DNA from: Streptomyces sp. 35G-GA-8
GTDB lineage: Bacteria > Actinomycetota > Actinomycetes > Streptomycetales > Streptomycetaceae
Direction: 5' to 3'
DNA: 64,000 bases
Assembly: GCF_023534745.1 (NCBI RefSeq)
Contig: NZ_JAMHJQ010000011.1
Span: forward strand, 1-64,000
Below are positions 8,578-16,457 of the stretch, in pieces. The notes below the pieces were generated by a model. That model was not told the origin of the DNA. It did not search any database and was given only the letters and a program-made list of their open reading frames with translations. A program made the translations under genes and the position numbers. Position 1 is the stretch's first letter, and every line of letters begins with the position of its first letter.

Positions 8578-10128
8578 ATGCGCGAGGGGAAGGATCGGCC
8601 GCTGTCTGTCCACCATCTCAACGAACTCCTGCTGATCGGCTCTCTCGTGCTGCTGATCGCGGTCGCGGCCGTCCGGATCTCCTCCCGGAGCGGGCTCCCC
8701 AGCCTGCTGCTGTATCTCGGGATCGGGGTCGTCATAGGGCAGGACGGCCTCTTTCACGTCAAGTTCGACAACGCCGAACTGACGCAGGTAATCGGATATG
8801 CCGCCCTTGTGGTGATCCTGGCCGAGGGTGGTCTGGGCACCAAGTGGAAAGAAGTGAAACCGGCGTTGCCCGCCGCCGCCGTGCTCTCCACCGTGGGGGT
8901 CGCGGTGAGCGTCGGGGTGACGGCCTCGGCCGCGCACTATCTGATCGGCCTGGAGTGGCGGCAGGCGCTGATCGTCGGCGCGGTCGTCTCCTCGACGGAT
9001 GCCGCGGCGGTCTTCTCCGTGCTGCGCAAGGTGCCGCTGCCGTCCCGGGTGACCGGGGCTCTGGAGGCCGAGTCGGGCTTCAATGACGCCCCTGTCGTGA
9101 TCATGGTGGTCGCGCTCTCGGCTGCGGGCCCGGTCGAGCACTGGTACGTGCTGGTCGGCGAGATCACGCTGGAACTGGCCATCGGCGCGTGTGTCGGACT
9201 CGCCGTGGGCTGGGCGGGCGCCTTCGGGCTGCGGCATGTGGCCCTGCCCGCCTCCGGGCTGTACCCGATCGCCGTGATGGCCATCGCCGTCTCGGCGTAC
9301 GCGATCGGTGCCACGGCACACGGCAGCGGCTTCCTCGCCGTCTATCTCGCCTCGATGATCCTGGGGAACTCCAAGCTGCCGCACGCCCCGGCCAACCGCG
9401 GGTTCGCGGAGGGGCTGGGCTGGATCGCGCAGATCGGCATGTTCGTCCTGCTCGGGCTGCTGGTGACCCCGCACGAACTGGGAGACGACTTTCTGCCCGC
9501 GGTCGTCGTCGGTCTCGTACTGACCGTGGTGGCCCGGCCCCTGGCCGTGCTGATCAGCCTGCTGCCGTTCCGCATCCCCTGGCAGGAACAGGCGCTGATG
9601 TCCTGGGCCGGGCTGCGCGGCGCGGTGCCCATCATCCTGGCGACCATCCCGATGGTGTCGAACATCGAGGGCAGCCTCCGGATCTTCAACATCGTCTTCA
9701 TCCTGGTCGTCGTCTACACGCTGATCCAGGGGCCGACGCTGCCCTGGCTGGCCAAGGCCCTGCGGCTCGGCGACCCCGCCGAGGCCGCCGACCTGGGCAT
9801 CGAGTCGGCGCCGCTGGAGCGGCTGCGCGGCCATCTCCTCTCCGTGGCGATCCCCGCGCACTCGAAGATGCACGGCGTGGAGATCGGAGAACTGCGGCTG
9901 CCGGCCGGCTCCGCGGTGACCCTGGTCGTACGGGACGGCAAGAGCTTCGTACCGCAGCCGGCGACCGTACTGCGCCGCGGCGACGAGCTCCTGGTCGTCG
10001 CGACCGATCCGGTACGGGACGCCGCCGAGCGACGGCTTCGGGCGGTCGGACAGGGCGGAAAGCTGGCCGACTGGCTGGGGACTGGCGCCGGTGCGGGGGC
10101 GGGGGCGGGGGCCGGAACGGGTGTCTGA
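8578..10128 (+). CDS. Potassium/proton antiporter, CPA1 family with C-terminal TrkA-C domain
   Basis: 516 residues. An N-terminal cation/proton exchanger domain with 12 or so membrane helices (about residues 10-390) carries VVSSTDAAAVFSVLR and the ALEAESGFNDAPVVI motif with the conserved ion-binding Asp of NhaP2/CvrA-type antiporters. A cytoplasmic TrkA-C-like regulatory domain follows (about 410-485: VAIPAHSKMHGVEIGELRLP, VVRDGKSFVPQP, GDELLVVATDP). This arrangement is typical of K+/H+ antiporters that may be gated by a nucleotide ligand. The protein ends in a Gly-Ala repeat. The ATG has GGAGG eleven bases upstream. It is divergent from the acylase across a 258-bp gap. Confidence 0.9.
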   Translation: MREGKDRPLSVHHLNELLLIGSLVLLIAVAAVRISSRSGLPSLLLYLGIGVVIGQDGLFHVKFDNAELTQVIGYAALVVILAEGGLGTKWKEVKPALPAAAVLSTVGVAVSVGVTASAAHYLIGLEWRQALIVGAVVSSTDAAAVFSVLRKVPLPSRVTGALEAESGFNDAPVVIMVVALSAAGPVEHWYVLVGEITLELAIGACVGLAVGWAGAFGLRHVALPASGLYPIAVMAIAVSAYAIGATAHGSGFLAVYLASMILGNSKLPHAPANRGFAEGLGWIAQIGMFVLLGLLVTPHELGDDFLPAVVVGLVLTVVARPLAVLISLLPFRIPWQEQALMSWAGLRGAVPIILATIPMVSNIEGSLRIFNIVFILVVVYTLIQGPTLPWLAKALRLGDPAEAADLGIESAPLERLRGHLLSVAIPAHSKMHGVEIGELRLPAGSAVTLVVRDGKSFVPQPATVLRRGDELLVVATDPVRDAAERRLRAVGQGGKLADWLGTGAGAGAGAGAGTGV

Positions 10129-10465
10129 CCCGGCGCCCGAACCGGTGTCCGAACCGGTCCCGGGACCAGGACGGGCACCGGGACCGGGACGGGCACCGGG
10201 ACCGGGGGCACCCTCCGTCCGTAATCGCAGGCGCGCGTTCATGATGTTCACTCCTTTCCCAGGTGGCGTGGTGTTCGTGCCTGTACGATGAAGGCATATT
10301 TGATCGACCAACTCTGCCTGACGCAGTGCTGGCGCGACCGTATGGCGGCCGTGGCGTTCCCCGATGTGGGCCCTGGTATCTACCGCAGTTCCGCGCAAGA
10401 GGACAGCTCTCGGCGGCGCCCGTCCATCCGGGGGCGCGCTACCAGGCGGCGGAAAGGCAAGGACC
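10129..10465. other. 337-bp gap with an 18-bp tandem repeat and an antisense start-like site
   Basis: No convincing gene. Positions 10162-10212 hold nearly three copies of an 18-bp unit (GGGACCGGGACGGGCACC). On the minus strand AAAGGAG stands ten bases before an ATG at 10240-10242, opening a frame (MNARLRLRTEG) that runs into the repeat and then antisense through the antiporter; it is listed as a possible small ORF in the findings only. The promoter of the MFS gene at 10466 must lie at about 10280-10440. Confidence 0.5.
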
Positions 10466-11857
10466 GTGTCCCACAACACGGTCGACACCACCGAGGACGC
10501 CGCCCCGGCCGCGACGCCCCGTCCCGGATACGGGCGGCTGCTGCGCACGCCAGGCGCCTGGACGTTCCTGCTGCCGGGTTTCGCCGCCCGGCAGCCCTTC
10601 GCGATGCTGACGATCGGCATCGTGCTCCTGGTCCAGCACACGACCGGCTCCTATGGCAGCGCGGGCGCCGTCGCCGCCGTGACCGGTGTCTCCATGGCGC
10701 TCTTCGCGCCGCAGGGCGGGAAGCTCGCCGACCGGTTCGGGCAGCGCGCGGTGCTCGTCCCGGGCGTGCTGCTGCACACGGCGTCCGTCACGGCCCTGAT
10801 CGTGCTCGCGCTCACCGACGCCCCGCTGTGGGCGCTGTTCCTCGCCGCCGTCCCGACCGGCGCCTCGGTCCCGCAGATCGGCCCCATGGTCCGGTCACGC
10901 TGGGCCGCCGTGCTGGGAGGCAGCCCCTCCGGGGGCCCCTCTGACAGCCCCTCCGGTTCAAGCTCTGCTTCGAGCGCCGGTTCGAGCGCCGGCTCCCGCT
11001 CCGGCGGCGACGCGTCGCTGCTCCCGACGGCCGCCGCGTTCGAGTCCGTGACGGACGAGTTCACCTTTGTCATCGGTCCGGTGCTGGCAACCGCGCTGTG
11101 CACCGGCGTCCACCCGGCCGCCGGACTGATCGCCGAAGCCGTGCTGACTCTGGTCGGCGGGCTGCTCTTCGCCGCTCAGCGGCGTACCCAGCCCAAGATC
11201 GTCCGACGTGGGGAAGCCGGCCCGGCCGAGCCTCGTGCCTCCGCGCTCTCCGTGCCCGGGGTGCGGGTCCTCGCCATCTCCTTCCTGGGGATCGGTTCGG
11301 TCTTCGGGGGGATGCAGGTCTCGCTGACCGCGTTCACCGAGGAGATCGGCAACCCCGGCGTGAACGGTCTGCTGTACGGCGTCTTCGCGGCGGGCAATAT
11401 GCTCGCCGGCATCGTCTGCGGCGCTGTGGCCTGGAAGATCGGGCCACAGCCCAGGCTGGTGGTCGGATACGCGGGGCTGACGCTGGCCGCGTCGGCGCTG
11501 TGGGCGGTGCACTCGGTGCCGTTGCTCGCCGGACTGGGACTGCTGGTCGGTCTCTGCATCGCGCCCGCGCTGATCACGGGCTACACACTGGTCGAGTCGC
11601 TGGTGCCCGCTTCCGCCCGTACCGAGGCGTTCACGTGGCTGACCGGCGCCGTCGCGCTCGGCCAGGCCGCGGCGGTCACCGTCGCCGGACAGCTGGCGGA
11701 CGCCCATGGCGCGAGCGCCGGTTTCCTGGTGCCGTTGGTGGGCACCGCGCTGGCGCTGGTCACGCTGGTCACTCTGCGTTCCTGGCTGACCCCGACGGCC
11801 TCCGGGCGGGTCTCCACGCGTGCGATGAGTCACCGCGTGCCGATGGCAGTGGACTGA
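10466..11857 (+). CDS. MFS transporter
   Basis: A 463-residue major facilitator protein with about 12 hydrophobic helices. Between helices 2 and 3 lies the MFS loop motif in the form PQGGKLADRFGQRAV. The central cytoplasmic loop contains a Ser/Gly-rich insertion (SGSSSASSAGSSAGS) before a conserved TAAAFESVTDEFTFVIGPVLA segment typical of an actinobacterial exporter group. GTG 10466-10468 (VSHNTVDTTED) is chosen because AAGGCAAGGA lies just upstream and the preceding in-frame residues look untranslated. The substrate is unknown. It stands alone, upstream of the CIRCE-controlled gene. Confidence 0.87.
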   Translation: MSHNTVDTTEDAAPAATPRPGYGRLLRTPGAWTFLLPGFAARQPFAMLTIGIVLLVQHTTGSYGSAGAVAAVTGVSMALFAPQGGKLADRFGQRAVLVPGVLLHTASVTALIVLALTDAPLWALFLAAVPTGASVPQIGPMVRSRWAAVLGGSPSGGPSDSPSGSSSASSAGSSAGSRSGGDASLLPTAAAFESVTDEFTFVIGPVLATALCTGVHPAAGLIAEAVLTLVGGLLFAAQRRTQPKIVRRGEAGPAEPRASALSVPGVRVLAISFLGIGSVFGGMQVSLTAFTEEIGNPGVNGLLYGVFAAGNMLAGIVCGAVAWKIGPQPRLVVGYAGLTLAASALWAVHSVPLLAGLGLLVGLCIAPALITGYTLVESLVPASARTEAFTWLTGAVALGQAAAVTVAGQLADAHGASAGFLVPLVGTALALVTLVTLRSWLTPTASGRVSTRAMSHRVPMAVD

Positions 11858-11887
11858 TCGCGCGGAATACGTCAGTATGGAGCGTCG

Positions 11888-11914
11888 TTAGCACTCATTG
11901 AGTGAGAGTGCCAG
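11888..11914 (+). promoter_or_regulatory. CIRCE operator (HrcA site)
   Basis: TTAGCACTC, nine bases, then GAGTGCCAG. The CIRCE consensus is TTAGCACTC-N9-GAGTGCTAA, so the left arm is perfect, spacing is exact and the right arm matches 7 of 9. It ends at the ribosome site of the zinc-ribbon gene starting at 11924, so HrcA bound here would block transcription or its start. The hrcA gene is not in the window. Confidence 0.85.
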
Positions 11915-11923
11915 GAGGAGCAA

Positions 11924-12310
11924 GTGCCGACCTATCAGTACCAGTGCACCGAGTGTGGCGAGGGCCTTGAAGCGGTGCAGAAGTTCACCGATGATGCCCT
12001 CACCGTGTGCCCGAATTGCCAAGGACGCCTGAAGAAGGTCTTCTCCGCGGTCGGCATCGTCTTCAAGGGCTCCGGGTTCTACCGGAACGACAGTCGTGGC
12101 TCTTCGTCGAGCAGCGCGCCTGCTTCAACGGGCTCCTCGGGCTCCGGTTCGGGTTCCGCGGACACGAAGTCGTCCTCGTCGTCGGAGTCCAAGGCCCCGG
12201 CGTCGGCCTCGTCCTCCTCCGGCTCGGGCTCCTCCTCGGGCGGCTCCGGGTCCGGTTCGGGCTCCAGCTCCAGCTCGTCGAGCAGCTCCAGCGGTTCCTC
12301 CGCCGCCTGA
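11924..12310 (+). CDS. FmdB-family zinc-ribbon protein, Ruc/Rv0991c-like
   Basis: 128 residues. The first 57 form a zinc ribbon (Cys8-x2-Cys11 and Cys29-x2-Cys32) followed by VVFKGSGFYRNDSR-like sequence (here IVFKGSGFYRNDSR), the FmdB family signature. The rest is almost pure Ser/Gly/Ala and disordered. The ordered half is close to Mycobacterium tuberculosis Rv0991c (Ruc), a zinc-binding, redox-regulated chaperone with a disordered tail, whose gene is also near the cyclo-ligase, galU and mscL. The GTG start has a strong AGGAGGAG ribosome site, and the CIRCE operator directly upstream predicts heat induction. Chaperone function is inferred from the relative. Confidence 0.88.
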   Translation: MPTYQYQCTECGEGLEAVQKFTDDALTVCPNCQGRLKKVFSAVGIVFKGSGFYRNDSRGSSSSSAPASTGSSGSGSGSADTKSSSSSESKAPASASSSSGSGSSSGGSGSGSGSSSSSSSSSSGSSAA

Positions 12311-12356
12311 CGCCTCCCTTCTCTTTTTCTTTGGTTCTTGGCTTCCGTTTCGTGGG

Positions 12357-12387
12357 GACCCCGCCGTTTTGAACGGCCGGGGTCTTT
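12357..12387 (+). terminator. Rho-independent terminator after the FmdB gene
   Basis: GACCCC-CCGTT pairs with AACGG-GGGGTC around a three-base loop, with small bulges, followed by TTTC. It lies 47 bp after the stop. Confidence 0.7.
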
Positions 12388-12423
12388 CGCGTATGCGCGG
12401 GCGAGTACCGCTACTGTGATCGG

Positions 12424-13257
12424 ATGGCGAACGCAGAGATCGGCGTGATCGGTGGCTCGGGTTTCTACTCCTTTCTGGAGGATGTGACCGAGGTCGAGGT
12501 GGAGACTCCCTACGGACCCCCAAGTGACTCCCTCTTCCTCGGCGAGATCGCCGGCCGACAGGTCGCGTTCCTGCCCCGGCACGGACGCTCCCACGGCCTC
12601 GCGCCGCACCGCATCAACTACCGCGCCAATCTGTGGGCACTGCGTTCCGTCGGTGTGAAGCAGGTTCTGGGACCGTGTGCCGTGGGCGGGCTGCGGCCGG
12701 AGTTCGGGCCGGGCACGCTGCTCGTGCCCGATCAGCTGGTGGACCGTACGAAGGCGCGCACGCAGACCTACTACGACGGGCTGCCGCTTCCGGACGGAAG
12801 CACCTCGAAGGTCGTGCACATCTCGCTCGCCGACCCGTACTGCCCCGAGGGACGCAGGACAACACTGGCGGCGGCGCGTGGGCGCGACTGGGAGCCGGTG
12901 GACGGCGGGACGCTGGTGGTCATCGAGGGCCCGCGTTTCTCGACGCGGGCGGAGTCGCGGTGGCATGCGGCCATGGGCTGGTCGGTGGTCGGGATGACCG
13001 GGCACCCCGAGGCCGTACTCGCTCGTGAACTGGGGCTCTGCTACACCTCCATGACTCTGGTGACGGATCTGGACGCGGGCGCGGAGACGGGCGAGGGGGT
13101 CTCCCACGAGGAGGTCCTCAAGGTCTTCGCCTCGAATGTCGACCGGCTGCGCACGGTGCTGTTCGACGCGGTGGGCGGATTGCAGGCGAGCGAGACGCGC
13201 GACTGTCTGTGCTCGCACGCTCTGGACGGGATCGACACCGGGATCGAGCTGCCCTGA
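12424..13257 (+). CDS. mtnP: S-methyl-5'-thioadenosine phosphorylase
   Basis: 277 residues of the purine nucleoside phosphorylase/MTA phosphorylase family, which cleaves methylthioadenosine to adenine and methylthioribose-1-phosphate in methionine salvage. Family motifs: IGVIGGSGFYSF at the N-terminus, LPRHGRSHGLAPHRINYRAN for phosphate binding, and IEGPRFSTRAES with GMTGHPEAVLARELGLCY in the C-terminal half. Length is normal. No strong ribosome site precedes the ATG. Other methionine-salvage genes are not next to it. Confidence 0.95.
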   Translation: MANAEIGVIGGSGFYSFLEDVTEVEVETPYGPPSDSLFLGEIAGRQVAFLPRHGRSHGLAPHRINYRANLWALRSVGVKQVLGPCAVGGLRPEFGPGTLLVPDQLVDRTKARTQTYYDGLPLPDGSTSKVVHISLADPYCPEGRRTTLAAARGRDWEPVDGGTLVVIEGPRFSTRAESRWHAAMGWSVVGMTGHPEAVLARELGLCYTSMTLVTDLDAGAETGEGVSHEEVLKVFASNVDRLRTVLFDAVGGLQASETRDCLCSHALDGIDTGIELP

Positions 13258-13347
13258 TCACGATGTGCCCGGCCCCCTCGCGAACCATGCGCGAGAAACC
13301 GGGAATTGCGGCGATGCCCGCCTGAACCACTCGGGCGGGTGGGGAAG

Positions 13348-13374
13348 TTGTCCACAATCGGTGACTGATCCACA
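13348..13374 (+). promoter_or_regulatory. Pair of DnaA-box-like sequences
   Basis: TTGTCCACA (13348-13356) equals the preferred Streptomyces DnaA box, and TGATCCACA (13366-13374) matches 7 of 9 in the same orientation. They lie about 75 bp before the CpaB-like gene, close to a perfect 8-bp inverted repeat GTGAGGAG/CTCCTCAC at about 13407-13433. DnaA binding here is inference. Confidence 0.4.
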
Positions 13375-13447
13375 ACCCGCAGCGGGATCGTGACGGACCG
13401 TGCATCGTGAGGAGCGACCGCAGAACTCCTCACGGCAGGTGGTTGCC

Positions 13448-14095
13448 ATGTCCCGTTCCTTCTCGCATGATCCGTCGCTTCCTCCTCTTCCAGTTCCAGG
13501 TTCTTCGCCCGTCCCCTCCCCGCTCTCCTCACTCTTTCCTTCTCCTCTCCCCTCACCCGCCGCGCCCGAGCCGTGCGGAGTGCCGCCCTTCGATCCGGTG
13601 CGGGTGCGAGGCTCGGGCCGACGGCTGCGCAGAGCCCTGTCCAGGCGGCGGCGTGCGACGGCGGCCGGACTGGCCATGACGGCTGCCGCGCTGGCCACCG
13701 CGGGAGCGGGAGGATCCGTCCGTGCGGCGGCGGATGCCGGCGCCCGCGCGGAGTCCGGGGCACCCGGCGCCGTGGCGGTGGCGAATCCGTCCCAGTCGTC
13801 CCGCGCTCAGCGGGCCGCGAAGATGGTGTCCGCGCCGGTCCGTATCGCGGACGGGGCGACGGTCCGGCTGCTGCGCCGAGGAGACCGCGTGGATGTGATC
13901 GCGGCCGCGGAGGGGGCGCCGGAGGCGAGGGTGGTGGCCTCGGGCGCCCGGGTGATCGAGGTTCCGAGGACACGGGAGACCGTCGTGGACACCGGGGACG
14001 GCGGGGCGCTCCTTGTCCTCTCCGTTCCACGCGCGACCGCCACGGAGCTGGCCGCCGCGGGCGCCACCTCGCGGCTGGCGGTGACGCTGTGCTGA
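13448..14095 (+). CDS. CpaB/RcpC-like (SAF-related) secreted or membrane-anchored protein
   Basis: 215 residues. A Pro/Ser-rich N-terminus and a basic patch (RRLRRALSRRRRAT) precede one hydrophobic helix (about residues 75-95: AGLAMTAAALATAGAGG). The C-terminal domain (SAPVRIADGATVRLLRRGDR, VDVIAA, VVASGARVIEVP, LLVLSVPRATATELAAAG) resembles the RcpC/CpaB domain of Flp pilus assembly proteins. No other pilus genes are nearby, so a pilus role is unproven; such single genes beside mscL are common in streptomycetes. The ATG has GGCAGGTGG upstream. Confidence 0.72.
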   Translation: MSRSFSHDPSLPPLPVPGSSPVPSPLSSLFPSPLPSPAAPEPCGVPPFDPVRVRGSGRRLRRALSRRRRATAAGLAMTAAALATAGAGGSVRAAADAGARAESGAPGAVAVANPSQSSRAQRAAKMVSAPVRIADGATVRLLRRGDRVDVIAAAEGAPEARVVASGARVIEVPRTRETVVDTGDGGALLVLSVPRATATELAAAGATSRLAVTLC

Positions 14096-14308
14096 GCCTG
14101 CTCGTGCGGGGCCGGCTCGTCGGGCGTCGGTTCGTGCGGGGTCGGTTCGTACGGGGTCGGTTGGCGCTGGGTCGGCGCGTTCGCACTCGCACTGGCGAGC
14201 TGTGGGGTCGCCTGATCGCGTCTGCGGATTGGACAGTGTGGGCACGCGCTGCCGTAGGTTGCGAAGCTGATTGTCACCTCTACCGCACATGCGAAGAAAG
14301 GCTCACTC

Positions 14309-14872
14309 GTGAGCAAGGAGAAGGAGAGCGTATTGGAAGGCTTCAAGGCCTTCCTGATGCGCGGCAACGTGATCGACCTCGCGGTCGCGGTGGTCATCGG
14401 CGCGGCGTTCACGAATGTGGTGAACTCCGTCGTCAAGGGTCTGATCAACCCGGTGGTCGGCGCGTTCGGCACCCAGGATCTGAACAAGTACAGCTCATGC
14501 CTGAAGTCGCCGTGCGAGACGAACGACGCGGGCGAGGTCGTGAGCGGCATTCCGATCATGTGGGGAACGGTGCTGAGCGCGGTCCTCACGTTCCTGATCA
14601 CGGCGGCCGTCGTGTACTTCCTGATGGTCCTGCCGATGTCCAAGTACCTCGCCAGGCGGGCCAGGCAGCAGGCCGCCGAGGAGGAGGTTCAGGAAGCCGT
14701 GGACGTCAGCGAGCTGGAGGTGCTGAAGGAGATCAGGGACACTCTGATCGCGCAGCGCGGGCCGGGCACGGCCGTCCCTGGACAGACCACCGCGGGACAG
14801 GCAACCGCCGGTCAGACCACCAGCGGCCAGGCCACCCCGGGGACGACCAATCCAGGGCAGGGAAATTCGTAG
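14309..14872 (+). CDS. mscL: Large-conductance mechanosensitive channel MscL
   Basis: 187 residues. Helix 1 (EGFKAFLMRGNVIDLAVAVV, about 10-29) with the gating Gly/Ala face, an extracellular loop carrying two cysteines (SSCLKSPCE), helix 2 (VLSAVLTFLITAAVVYFLMV) and the cytoplasmic bundle helix EVEVLKEIRDTL-like sequence (ELEVLKEIRDTL) are all present. A low-complexity Gln/Thr/Gly tail of about 35 residues extends the protein beyond the E. coli length, as is usual in streptomycetes. It opens under membrane tension to release solutes on osmotic downshock. GTG 14309 has GAAAGG upstream. Confidence 0.95.
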   Translation: MSKEKESVLEGFKAFLMRGNVIDLAVAVVIGAAFTNVVNSVVKGLINPVVGAFGTQDLNKYSSCLKSPCETNDAGEVVSGIPIMWGTVLSAVLTFLITAAVVYFLMVLPMSKYLARRARQQAAEEEVQEAVDVSELEVLKEIRDTLIAQRGPGTAVPGQTTAGQATAGQTTSGQATPGTTNPGQGNS

Positions 14873-14900
14873 CGGCTGATCGCCGCACGGCTGGTCAGAG

Positions 14901-15125
14901 TCAGAGGTGGTGGGGCGGCTTCTCGTCCAGGAAGCGGGCGAGATCGGCCGCGCTGTCACCACCCCCGCCGGGTCGGTCTCCCCAGCCACGGTCCGTGTCG
15001 TCCGTCGACTGCTGGTCCAGCGGATCGTCGAAGATCAACGCCGGATTGGGGCGGGGTGGCCGGGACGGCTGGGCCGACGGGGACTGCTCCGCTGCCGGAG
15101 GCTCGGGGGTGGGGGCGGTGCTCAT
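14901..15125 (-). CDS. Small conserved actinobacterial protein (74 aa)
   Basis: 74 residues, function unknown. A Pro/Ser-rich N-terminus leads to a core PNPALIFDDPLDQQSTDDTD, then RGWGDRP and a C-terminal SAADLARFLDEKPPHHL. The acidic core and the FLDEKPPHHL ending look like a conserved short protein, not random frame, and I recall similar small genes beside mscL in other streptomycetes. It converges with mscL and is divergent from the peptidase at 15280. Confidence 0.62.
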   Translation of the reverse strand: MSTAPTPEPPAAEQSPSAQPSRPPRPNPALIFDDPLDQQSTDDTDRGWGDRPGGGGDSAADLARFLDEKPPHHL

Positions 15126-15279
15126 GGCTCCAGGGTACGGGCGCGCGGTCCCCACCGTGACGGCGGCGGATGCGAGGAAGAGCTCGGGCGGTTCTCGCGT
15201 CCGGGCCGGGGGCGGCGACCGTGGGGGTGGGGGTGACACGTGCCGGGAGCGCGGACCACCGTGGTACGGATGAGGGTTC

Positions 15280-16311
15280 ATGACATCCAATGACGCACTG
15301 ACCGACGTGGCGGGCCTGCGGGTGGGGCATGCCCGAGTGACCGGGGACCGGGCGCTGACCGGCACCACCGTCGTGCTCGCCCCGGAGGGCGGGGTGGTGG
15401 CCGCGGTGGACGTACGGGGCGGTGGGCCGGCCACCCGGGAGACCGACGCCCTCGATCCCCGCAATATCGTCCAGCGCGTCGAGGCCATCGTGCTGACGGG
15501 CGGCAGCGCGTACGGGCTCGACTCGGCATCCGGGGTGATGGCGTGGCTGGAGGAGCGCGGGCGCGGCATCCAGGTCGGTCCCGACCCGTCCCAGGTGGTG
15601 CCGGTCGTGCCGGCGGCCGGGGTCTTCGATCTGGGGCGCGGGGGCGACTGGCGGGTCCGGCCGGACGCGGCGACGGGCCGTGCGGCGGTGGAGGCGGCGG
15701 CCGGTACGGCGAGCGGGGCACCGGTCGCGGAGGGCGGTGTGGGCGCCGGGACGGGCGCTCTCGTCGGCCCGGTCAAGGGCGGGATCGGTACGGCGAGCCT
15801 GGTCCTGGACTCCGGGATCACCGTGGCCGCCCTGGTCGTGGCCAACGCGGCGGGTTCCGCGATCGATCCGCTGACGGGCGTGCTGTACGGGCGCTACCTC
15901 AACGGCCGTACGGCGTACCCGGCGCCCGAGGTCCACGAGGCGGCCCAGCGGCGGCTGGCCGAGCTGCGCGAGCGGAACGGACCCCCGCCGCTCAACACCA
16001 CGCTCGCCGTCGTCGCGACCGATGCCGAACTGTCCCGGGCACAGGCGCACAAGCTCGCGGGTACGGCGCACGACGGCATCGCGCGCGCCGTCCGTCCCGT
16101 GCATCTGCTCAACGACGGGGATACGGTTTTCGCCCTGGCGACGGGTCAACTCCCCCTCGCCGAGCGCGATCCGCTCGCCCTCAATGAGGTACTGGCGGCC
16201 GGAGCTGACGTTGTGACCAGGGCAATCGTGTCCGCCGTCGTGGCGGCGGAGAGTGTGGCGGGGCCCGGCGGGACCTTCCCGTCGTACCGGGAGCTGTACC
16301 GGCTCGACTGA
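15280..16311 (+). CDS. P1 family peptidase (DmpA/BapA type, S58)
   Basis: 343 residues of the DmpA/ornithine-acetyltransferase-like Ntn fold: beta-peptidyl aminopeptidases and relatives that self-cleave to expose the nucleophile. LTDVAGLRVGHA at the N-terminus, TGGSAYGLDSASGVMAWLEE, and EGGVGAGTGALVGPVKGGIG are family motifs. The cleavage site is expected at Asn239-Thr240 in LNTTLAVVATD, so Thr240 is the likely nucleophile. No signal peptide is seen, so it is cytoplasmic. The substrate is unknown. Confidence 0.9.
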   Translation: MTSNDALTDVAGLRVGHARVTGDRALTGTTVVLAPEGGVVAAVDVRGGGPATRETDALDPRNIVQRVEAIVLTGGSAYGLDSASGVMAWLEERGRGIQVGPDPSQVVPVVPAAGVFDLGRGGDWRVRPDAATGRAAVEAAAGTASGAPVAEGGVGAGTGALVGPVKGGIGTASLVLDSGITVAALVVANAAGSAIDPLTGVLYGRYLNGRTAYPAPEVHEAAQRRLAELRERNGPPPLNTTLAVVATDAELSRAQAHKLAGTAHDGIARAVRPVHLLNDGDTVFALATGQLPLAERDPLALNEVLAAGADVVTRAIVSAVVAAESVAGPGGTFPSYRELYRLD

Positions 16312-16457
16312 CCGGCGTAGTCACCGAGTTGGCGGGGGGCGCGCGGGAACTTCACGTACGCCCCCTTCGTTTTCTCAAACTTAGGACGCGATGTCAGCCC
16401 TAGGCACTACGTTATGCAATCACCAAGTGACATGTGGCGACGGCCTGGAGACCCATC

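Noticed and set aside
8533-10641. A 702-codon minus-strand frame opposite the antiporter
   Set aside because: Antisense to a clear antiporter; composition is rich in Gln/His/Arg/Gly as expected for a mirror frame.
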